From an uncultured Campylobacter sp. (GTDB lineage Bacteria > Campylobacterota > Campylobacteria > Campylobacterales > Campylobacteraceae), in assembly GCF_937980635.1 (NCBI RefSeq), contig NZ_CALJPG010000035.1, positions 1 to 46,557 on the forward strand: a stretch of DNA of 46,557 nucleotides, given 5' to 3'. The notes beneath the pieces are model-generated. The model had not been told where the DNA came from. It saw only the letters and a program-made list of their open reading frames with translations, and searched no databases. How positions within the stretch are numbered: the first letter of the stretch is position 1; every line of letters starts with the position of its first letter. This document shows, piece by piece, positions 41,257-46,557 of this stretch. Made by a program: the position numbers and the translations under genes.

Positions 41257-42420
41257 TCATACAATTACATACACCGAGCTTTGATTAAATTTAGCCTCTG
41301 AAAAATCTACGATCTTTTCATTATCTCTTAGAGTATAAAGCTCGAAATCTGCGCTCAGTCCATCGATATTATAGAAATCCAAACATAACGCAAATCTGTT
41401 GTTCTCAATAGCCATATTTTCGATCTTTTCCTTTACCAATTTCAAAAATAAAAGGCATTCTTTAATAAAATCATCTTCCTTTAAATTTGGATTTTTGATC
41501 TCCACTTGATTGATCGACCACTCAAAATCGCTTAAGCCTTGATATATTGAAGAATTAATTAAAATGTTCTCTGTTGTGGCTATTCTTTCCCTTTTAAGAT
41601 TCTTGATAAAAAATATTCCTGTGTCAAGATAGATCAAGCCTTCGCGCAATAGCTGTTTTAATTGCGATATTTTCAGATCTTTGATTGAGCCGCTAAGGGC
41701 AATAAATTTAATTAAATTTGGATCGGCATACAAAGTTCCTCTTTTTATCTCTCTTACTTCTTGCACTCTGGAAAATAGCTCTTCATTATTTTTAGGCAGA
41801 AGAAAAACCGCTTTGTTCAAATTAACCTCTTTTTTATCTATCGTCACTTTTGCCTTGCTGTTTTTCTCGCAAAATTTTAAAAAATTGATTCCATATTTAA
41901 TCTCGTCGTTTAGCCCTATACAGCCAAAACCCTTGCTATCATGCGGATAGATGGCTAAATTTAAACTCGGAAAAACTATAAAACACCATTCGTTTATCGA
42001 ATAATCATAGCACATTAAAAATTTAGCCAGCTCTTTTATGTCGTCCCATTTCAGAATGTCCATTCTTATGCACATAGCGGGCAGCGGATATTCTTTATCT
42101 CTAGCCAGAGAAAAATACTCATTTTGTTCTTGCAAAATTCCAAGATCTTTAAATTTATCGTATAACGGCTTTACCTGCGAGATTGCTTTATATCTTTTGT
42201 ATACTTTATCATCACGCATTAGAGCACTTACGATAAATACTTCATCGCTATATTTTCTAAAAAAGTTATCGAATAATTTTATCGCTAAGCTTACTCCGCT
42301 TAGCCAGCCCCTACTTTCGATCTCAAAGAAACCGATCCAGTTTTTAGAAGCGCTGAAGCTGCTAAAATTTATATCGCTCAGCCTTAAACCACTATTTGTC
42401 AAATTTAACAACTTTTTCAT
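41257..42420 (-). CDS. Large unknown array protein, 387 residues
   Basis: The largest gene of the array. No signal peptide or membrane helix and no recognised domain. It opens MKKLLNLTNSGLRLSDI, followed by NWIGFFEIESRGWLSGVSLA, then alternating strands and helices. The C-terminal third (from about 300) has an immunity-like acidic helical look (ENMAIENNRFALCLDFYNID). I place the start at the ATG at 42420, because GGTGGA precedes it, and not at an ATG eight codons earlier. It may be a two-domain immunity protein or an accessory factor. Confidence 0.65.
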   Translation of the reverse strand: MKKLLNLTNSGLRLSDINFSSFSASKNWIGFFEIESRGWLSGVSLAIKLFDNFFRKYSDEVFIVSALMRDDKVYKRYKAISQVKPLYDKFKDLGILQEQNEYFSLARDKEYPLPAMCIRMDILKWDDIKELAKFLMCYDYSINEWCFIVFPSLNLAIYPHDSKGFGCIGLNDEIKYGINFLKFCEKNSKAKVTIDKKEVNLNKAVFLLPKNNEELFSRVQEVREIKRGTLYADPNLIKFIALSGSIKDLKISQLKQLLREGLIYLDTGIFFIKNLKRERIATTENILINSSIYQGLSDFEWSINQVEIKNPNLKEDDFIKECLLFLKLVKEKIENMAIENNRFALCLDFYNIDGLSADFELYTLRDNEKIVDFSEAKFNQSSVYVIV

Positions 42421-42488
42421 TTTTATCCACCGTAATTTTTGCATTTGCTAAATTATACACCTTATTTGCGAAGCAAAGATCATTTATA

Positions 42489-42884
42489 TTACTTTTCATA
42501 GAAAAATTTGATTTTATAAAAATTTTCATCCCCTGACGCAACCGCTAATAATAAGCTTTTTATACGGCGAAATCTATCGAAAATATTCGGCTTTGTATCT
42601 TCTTGATATTTATACGTTTTAAAACATTCGCTTTTTGCGTCTATATCTACGTCGCGCCAACTTCCGTTTAGAAATATATCATTAGAGATAGAAATAATGC
42701 CTTGCATTATTCCTGGGTCCAACTCTTTGTTTTTATAATGCTGCAAAATCTTTTTTAAATCGGCTTCTAATTTCCAATATTCATCATCGGACCATAGATT
42801 ATTATCTAAAATCATACCTATGAACGAATTTGCATCATATCTATCATCAAATGCGGTATTTCTATAAAAATTTACAAGATTCAT
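42489..42884 (-). CDS. Imm41-like immunity protein, copy 1
   Basis: A 131-residue protein. The start MNLVNFYRNTAFDDRYDANS then SFIGMILDNNLWSDDEYWKLEADLKKIL fits the Imm41 pattern (FYRN, NSFIG, YWKLE) as I remember it. The ATG at 42884 is five bases below the previous stop, with AAAGGA upstream; a longer frame reaching 42962 runs through the end of its neighbour and is not used. Its neighbour is a clear paralogue. Cognate toxin unknown. Confidence 0.7.
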   Translation of the reverse strand: MNLVNFYRNTAFDDRYDANSFIGMILDNNLWSDDEYWKLEADLKKILQHYKNKELDPGIMQGIISISNDIFLNGSWRDVDIDAKSECFKTYKYQEDTKPNIFDRFRRIKSLLLAVASGDENFYKIKFFYEK

Positions 42885-42888
42885 TGCA

Positions 42889-43275
42889 TTAATCCTTTGG
42901 AACATACCAAAAACAGCTATTGCTAAGCTTTTCTTTGAATACGATGCTATTGCACAGAACATTTAATCTTTCAAATCTATCATATATGCTAGGCACTACG
43001 CCGTCGCTGTTTTTCGCACACAGCATATTGCTTACATAAATTTCCGATTTATCTTCCACGCCGATAACTTCATTAAATACCGCTAGTATTGCGACGAAAA
43101 TTTCTCTTGGAAGCGTTTTATTATGATAAAAGTTCAAAATCTGCATTAAAGCTTTATCCAACTTCCAATAGTCGCAATCCGACCAAGTTTTTTGATATAT
43201 AAATTTTCCGACAAACGAATTGATGCTGAATTTATCAGAATTTGTTGAATTTTGGTATAAAAGCTCTAAGTCCAT
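42889..43275 (-). CDS. Imm41-like immunity protein, copy 2
   Basis: A 128-residue paralogue of the next gene. Shared order: LLYQNSTNSDKF, INSFVGKFIYQKTWSDCDYWKLDKALMQIL (in parts), the EIF-V-ILAVFNEV helix and PSIYDRFERL. Identity is low outside these blocks, so the pair is an old duplication or two alleles stacked in tandem. Two bases separate its stop from the second gene's leader. No toxin adjoins. Confidence 0.7.
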   Translation of the reverse strand: MDLELLYQNSTNSDKFSINSFVGKFIYQKTWSDCDYWKLDKALMQILNFYHNKTLPREIFVAILAVFNEVIGVEDKSEIYVSNMLCAKNSDGVVPSIYDRFERLNVLCNSIVFKEKLSNSCFWYVPKD

Positions 43276-43352
43276 TAATCACCTATCCTTTTTTTTCATT
43301 TCTTTATTAAATTTAGCCATCTTTATGGCAAATTTTCGTTTATAAAAATCGA

Positions 43353-43688
43353 TTATTTTCTGCTTGGCAACTCTTTAGATAAAATTTCTGAATCGGGATA
43401 CAATTTTTTCAAAAATTCTATCTCTTCTCGGTCTAGCTCATTTAAAACCTCTTCTGTCGGTCTTTCGCTTAAAATTTTTCCATAAACCAAACTCAATCGC
43501 TTATATGCGCGAGGGTTACCATTCTTGTCAAATTACCTTATTATAGCAATTCTGCACTCTTTTGTTATTTCAGTATCGCCCATAAAAAGATCTTTTATAT
43601 CGCAAGAGGCGCTTTGCTCTTTATATAGATAAAATATCCACGCAAATAATATTATAGCAGCGGCAATAAAGTAAATTTTATTTTTCAT
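43353..43688 (-). pseudogene. Membrane-anchored array protein broken by a stop
   Basis: A 111-codon frame starting MKNKIYFIAAAIILFAWIFY with a single TAA at codon 52 (43533-43535). It otherwise aligns with the intact neighbour at 43697-44158: SCDIKDLF against PCDINDML, KECRIAIIR against QKCRLKLIR, and LDREEIEFLKKLYP against LDKEELNFIKKFHS. Both have an N-terminal membrane anchor. Only eight bases separate it from the intact paralogue. A sequencing error would be the alternative to decay. Confidence 0.8.
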
Positions 43689-43696
43689 GAAAGCTC

Positions 43697-44158
43697 TTAT
43701 TCTTTTGGTTTTTTATCCGTGTAATATAGATGTATGACTTCATCCATGTTAATCTCTTTTTCCTTTCCGATCCGCTTGGTACACAATGTAAAATTTCCCT
43801 CTTTCAAAACGCACTTTTTTAATAAACCAACTATAAAATCGTTATTTGTGCATAGATCTAAATTTCCAGAATGAAATTTTTTAATAAAATTTAGCTCTTC
43901 TTTGTCTAATTCTTGCTGCGCCTTTTGATCTACACAATATCTATCTAAAAAATAAGATTCATAAAAATAGAAAAGTCGCCTATGCGCCCCACTGTTGCCA
44001 TTATTAGCCCGTCGTATCAATTTTAATCTGCATTTTTGCTCCATACGACTGTAGTTTTGCCTCAACATATCGTTAATATCACAAGGTGAAAAACTTAGCA
44101 CCGAAAGAACAATATAAATACAAAGAAATATACTAAGTATGATGAGAAAAAATTTCAT
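43697..44158 (-). CDS. Membrane-anchored unknown array protein
   Basis: A 153-residue protein with one N-terminal transmembrane helix or uncleaved signal (residues 2-22), followed by a cysteine-containing domain (PCDINDML, KCRLKLIRR, YCVDQKAQ, LCTNNDF, KKCVL, LCTKR). Six cysteines outside the membrane suggest a periplasmic, disulfide-bonded protein. A broken paralogue follows. AAGGAT precedes the ATG at 44158. It is the first gene of the array, so the promoter should lie in the non-coding DNA to its right. The family is unknown; a periplasmic immunity or inhibitor role is conjecture. Confidence 0.72.
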   Translation of the reverse strand: MKFFLIILSIFLCIYIVLSVLSFSPCDINDMLRQNYSRMEQKCRLKLIRRANNGNSGAHRRLFYFYESYFLDRYCVDQKAQQELDKEELNFIKKFHSGNLDLCTNNDFIVGLLKKCVLKEGNFTLCTKRIGKEKEINMDEVIHLYYTDKKPKE

Positions 44159-44199
44159 TTTATATCCTTACTTATTTTGGGCTTTTTAGATATAAACGA

Positions 44200-44289
44200 T
44201 CAATCATAGAATTTGCCGATTTGATTAGTGATAAAAGTGGTGTCCTGCGTTGAATTTATACAACCCACAGAATTCCCCCGAACACTCGA
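44200..44289 (-). other. Possible remnant of a toxin C-terminus
   Basis: A 29-codon open stretch on the minus strand ends 41 bases before the first array gene. It reads NSVGCINSTQDTTFITNQIG and ends GKFYD-stop, which looks more protein-like than its surroundings. The spacing is that of a toxin C-terminus followed by its immunity gene. It is too short to prove anything. Confidence 0.25.
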
Positions 44290-44303
44290 TTACAGAATAT
44301 CAG

Positions 44304-44329
44304 TATATAGTCTTTTAAAAAACTATATA
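44304..44329. other. Stem-loop TATATAGT/ACTATATA
   Basis: An 8-bp perfect stem (44304-44311 with 44322-44329) around a 10-base loop, upstream of the immunity array on the minus strand. It could lie in the array's leader. Confidence 0.4.
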
Positions 44330-44409
44330 AAAATATTTATCGTCTCTTAAGGAAACTTTAAATAATAAGCAAAAATGGGTTAAGAAGTTTCAAACCTAAG
44401 AAATTTAGC

Positions 44410-44437
44410 TTAAGCCTTGTAGCAGCTCAAGGTTTAA
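44410..44437. other. Stem-loop TTAAGCCTTG/CAAGGTTTAA
   Basis: A 10-bp stem with one wobble pair and an 8-base loop (44420-44427). Part of the hairpin-dense region. Confidence 0.45.
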
Positions 44438-44486
44438 AATCTTAAGGAGGCCGCTTAATACATTTTCGCCAAATGCCTTAAGCGCC

Positions 44487-44536
44487 TATCTGTAAGATGT
44501 TTGTTCTTTAAGGCAGAGAACAAATAAAAACAGATA
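44487..44536. other. Two-tier stem-loop
   Basis: An inner 8-bp stem, TTTGTTCT (44500-44507) with AGAACAAA (44517-44524), is enclosed by an outer 7-bp stem, TATCTGT (44487-44493) with ACAGATA (44530-44536). The nested pairing with small internal loops resembles a folded RNA element. Confidence 0.5.
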
Positions 44537-44788
44537 AAAGCTTAAAGCCTTCTTCGTCCTTATGAACAAGGGGATTATATTAGAAAGATCTTAAAAGCTT
44601 CTTAGCTCAAATTTATTAATCTCTTCTTTTGCTTTCATTTGCAGATAAAAAGTCTAAAGGCTTAGAGGCTTCTTTAAAAGTATAAAGGAAGCTATACTAT
44701 TTTCTTATATAGTATTAAGATATCCAAAGGCTTTTAAAATATGGGGGAGCGATTAAAAAATGATGGGTTGCGGTTGCCTCCCTTAATA

Positions 44789-44834
44789 CTTCAATATCTC
44801 TTCTATACCTAAATATCTTCAATATCTTTTCGAT
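44789..44834. repeat. Short direct repeat CTTCAATATCTnTTC
   Basis: CTTCAATATCTCTTCTAT (44789-44806) recurs as CTTCAATATCTTTTCGAT (44817-44834), 28 bases later. Confidence 0.5.
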
Positions 44835-44949
44835 GCTCAAGCATTCTATTAGAGCAAAGCCCAAAATATCAAAAGCAAGGCTACACATAAAATATCCTTA
44901 AAAGGGATAGGCCAAGGGGTTGCTCTATTTATGATAAAAGAACTGCTTT

Positions 44950-45096
44950 GGCAAATAATATCCCCACAAGCGATAAAAATATATTAAGATCAATATTGTT
45001 TATAATATAGTACTAGGCAAAAAATACTCCTGAAAGAAATAAAACCATAAGAAGGAAGACTTACTTAGAAAATAATACCCCTACAAGGAATAATCG
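44950..45096 (-). repeat. Three degenerate copies of a 28-base motif
   Basis: Near 44950-44979, 45017-45045 and 45068-45096 the minus strand carries related words, roughly TTATYCCTTGTAGGGGTATT. Translated, they give similar hydrophobic pieces (FLSLVGILFAK, LFLSGVFFA, LFLVGVLFSK) separated by stops. Spacing is 67 and 51 bases. Confidence 0.5.
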
Positions 45097-45162
45097 CAAC
45101 GGCGGTAGTAGACGAGCAAATGCTCCGCTAGCGACGAGCGAGACAGCCCCGTAACCTTTAAC

Positions 45163-45177
45163 GGAGGTGCTACCTCC
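45163..45177. other. Stem-loop GGAGGT-GCT-ACCTCC
   Basis: A perfect 6-bp GC-rich stem with a 3-base loop inside the GC-richer patch. On the minus strand the arm GGAGGT could hide or mimic a ribosome site. Confidence 0.5.
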
Positions 45178-45189
45178 ACGCGGCTTTTC

Positions 45190-45253
45190 AGATAGCCCCC
45201 TTTTTAAATTTAATGCACTTAGGCAATAAATAAAACGAAAAAGGAGACTATCT
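45190..45253 (-). other. 16-bp imperfect stem-loop
   Basis: Bases 45190-45205 pair with 45238-45253 over 16 positions, 14 Watson-Crick. On the minus strand the other two become G-U pairs, so the helix would be continuous in a minus-strand RNA. The 32-base loop is AT-rich. Confidence 0.55.
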
Positions 45254-45404
45254 AGGGAAAAAACTCTAGGGGCAAAAAGACGTTACATCTTTAGAATTTA
45301 GTTAAAACAGAAGCTTTTTAGATTAATGTGCGAAGCTATAACGCACCTCTGCGATTTTTCTTATTACCCCAAACCGCCAGCGGGGAACTAAAGATTAAGA
45401 ATGC

Positions 45405-45428
45405 TTGATAAGCACTTGGGCTTATCAA
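45405..45428. other. Stem-loop TTGATAAG/CTTATCAA
   Basis: A perfect 8-bp stem with an 8-base loop. A 4-bp CCCC/GGGG pairing (45367-45370 with 45382-45385) lies just left of it. Confidence 0.45.
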
Positions 45429-45493
45429 TAAAAACATTACCGATAACGTAACCCATCGAAAAACCGTAATATATAAACTTTAAAGGCTACTTC

Positions 45494-45513
45494 AAAAAGC
45501 CTAAAGGCTTTTT
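45494..45513 (+). terminator. Rho-independent terminator inside the non-coding region
   Basis: AAAAAGCC, TAAA, GGCTTTTT gives a perfect 8-bp stem with A-run and T-run on both flanks, able to work on either strand. No gene ends nearby, so it suggests a transcribed non-coding RNA from about 45.1 kb on the plus strand, or one from the right on the minus strand. Confidence 0.65.
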
Positions 45514-45652
45514 AATATATAAAACATTCTTTCTCCTTAGTAAAAACGTTATAAGATATTTCAAAAAATACCTTATGAAAACAATATAGCTGAAAAACAA
45601 AAAAAATAGTGTGAGTTGTTTTTTAAGACAGAGGTTGTTTTTTAGTAAGTCT

Positions 45653-45781
45653 AAGTATGGAGGCAATGAAGCGATATAGAGCAACCTGAGTAAACCTATG
45701 AAGGCAATAAAACAATATGGCAAACCTATGAGGGTAATCAAGCGGTCCAGTTAAACGATAAAAGCACTAAAGCAACCTAGC
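45653..45781. repeat. Degenerate 30-base minisatellite
   Basis: Three consecutive 30-base units (45692-45721, 45722-45751, 45752-45781) follow an irregular one. The first two begin AAACCTATGA. The minus-strand translation is a decapeptide-like hydrophobic series (for example PYCFIAFIGL, LRLLYIASL). The repeat explains the 84-codon open frame here, which I do not regard as a gene. Confidence 0.6.
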
Positions 45782-45874
45782 AAGCCGAGTATTACGAGTA
45801 TTGAAAGGTGGAAAGCTATATATGCGTAATATACAAGAAATTCCTAATAAAAAGTGTAGAGTTAATAAGGAATG

Positions 45875-45959
45875 GGAGCGCTTCAGAATTTATATAATCT
45901 ATCGCGATCATAGTCCACGCAGATACTCGCCTTGAGTATCAAAAAAAGGTAAGCGCTCC
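45875..45959. other. Nested inverted repeats
   Basis: The outer arms GGAGCGCTT (45875-45883) and AAGCGCTCC (45951-45959) enclose a perfect hairpin GATACTC-GCCTT-GAGTATC (45922-45940) followed by A7. A third GAGCGCTT lies at 45989-45996. Confidence 0.55.
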
Positions 45960-46557
45960 AAAAGAAAGCAATACGCTAAAATGAGGATGAGCGCTTAGGG
46001 AAGGAGTAGTGATGAAGTAATATATGGGAAGGGGAAGCAAGCAATTTTTAAAAGAGATTATAGGTGGCTCACGCGCTCTTATTTTATCGTCTCCAAGAAC
46101 CCCGCTCTATCTAACTAACCGTACAAATCCACCTCCCATTTCTAAACTCATACTATGAATTTTCTACTCATAGCTTTTTAAAATTTCATGAAAGCTACGG
46201 CAGAATTCGGAATGATAAACTGCAGATAAGTTTCGCTTTAACTCTCTATCTCACCGTCTTTCCGCTTACCCGGAAAGTTCTAAATCACATAGGCATATAG
46301 ACTTTAAGGTGCTATCCATAGTAAGAAACGCACCTGCCTTAAGTTTATTCTTGTGCTTAAAAACCAAGGATAAGGATAAAATTTAAGCTCTTTATGGAAT
46401 TATAGTATTTATGGATTAAATGGACTTTCTGTCATCTTTAGAATAAGTCCTATAAACCAAACCATTAAAAACCTTTCTAGGGGCTGTCTCTTTATCTTAC
46501 CTTTAAAATTTAAACCCCAACCCCTTTAAATAACCTAGCCACCATGTTAGAACCCTA

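Larger units (their letters stand above)
44159..46557. other. 2.4 kb without genes, rich in stem-loops and degenerate repeats
   Basis: No credible coding frame on either strand. Frames up to 84 codons exist but are Leu/Phe/Ile-rich, lack ribosome sites and come from tandem repeats. The stretch contains many short perfect inverted repeats, CTTAAG/AGGCTT words, three dispersed copies of a 28-base motif, a 30-base minisatellite, one good terminator, and a GC-richer patch (45097-45190). I see no rRNA, tRNA, tmRNA, RNase P or group II intron signature, no CRISPR, and no transposase. Confidence 0.7.

Noticed and set aside
42885..42962. Extended start for the Imm41-like copy 1
   Set aside because: The extension only re-reads the end of the neighbouring gene in another frame; the ATG at 42884 has AAAGGA and aligns with its paralogue.
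45487..45741. Minus-strand frame of 84 codons resembling a membrane protein
   Set aside because: It is produced by the 30-base minisatellite, overlaps a strong terminator hairpin at its end, and has no ribosome site.
45140..46490. Inverted pair GAGACAGCCCC (45140-45150) and GGGGCTGTCTC (46480-46490) as element ends
   Set aside because: Eleven bases over 1.3 kb is within chance reach, and no transposase or target duplication is seen.
44159..46557. CRISPR array or integron attC series
   Set aside because: The repeats are degenerate, unevenly spaced and few; no conserved repeat-spacer pattern, no attC core sites and no cas or integrase genes.

Overview
The window looks like a Campylobacter chromosome of fairly high G+C, closer to the oral species (for example C. 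gracilis, C. showae, C. rectus) than to C. jejuni. This rests on protein character, on frequent AAATTT/AAATTTAAA words between genes, and on two gene runs whose order matches C. jejuni NCTC 11168 as I recall it: serA-rpsA-ispH-aroA-pheT-pheS-HIT, and rplS-trmD-rimM-khpA-rpsP-ffh-rluA-type-waaA-zinc ribbon-Nif3-glyQ-effector-binding protein-purE-U32-glnA. The species call is inference.

Layout. 0-1 kb: a DUF3137-type membrane protein, then about 0.6 kb of non-coding DNA. 1.6-10.5 kb: a minus-strand run for serine synthesis, ribosomal protein S1, isoprenoid synthesis, the shikimate pathway and Phe-tRNA charging, with a divergent HIT protein. 11-13.4 kb: dps, then an M23 peptidoglycan peptidase overlapping a bactofilin, a cell-shape pair. 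13.7-19.7 kb: a small membrane protein behind an 11-base G tract that touches its -10 box, tRNA-Ser(GCU), a lipoprotein, and a two-gene 2-hydroxyacyl-CoA dehydratase activase-like system. 19.9-30.3 kb: a long minus-strand translation, tRNA/rRNA modification, SRP and Kdo-transferase run. 30.4-36.4 kb: plus-strand genes for a PHP phosphatase, glutamine synthetase, a short ComEC-like protein, YciI, a GNAT and a PIN-like protein with heptad repeats.

From 36.7 to 44.2 kb the DNA becomes visibly AT-richer. It holds about fifteen small, tightly packed minus-strand genes. Several resemble immunity proteins of polymorphic toxin systems (colicin-immunity, MafI-like, SUKH/SMI1, two tandem Imm41-like). 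Others are unknown but duplicated within the array, and two members are clearly decayed by in-frame stops. No toxin gene is present. This toxin-less immunity array is the most notable part of the window.

The last 2.4 kb (44.2-46.6 kb) carries no credible gene. It is crowded with inverted repeats, degenerate tandem repeats and one good rho-independent terminator, and may be a structured RNA locus or the debris of toxin cassettes.

A further theme is low-complexity padding in core proteins: WaaA, GlyQ, a GNAT and a GyrI-like protein each carry an insertion or tail where family members are normally compact.
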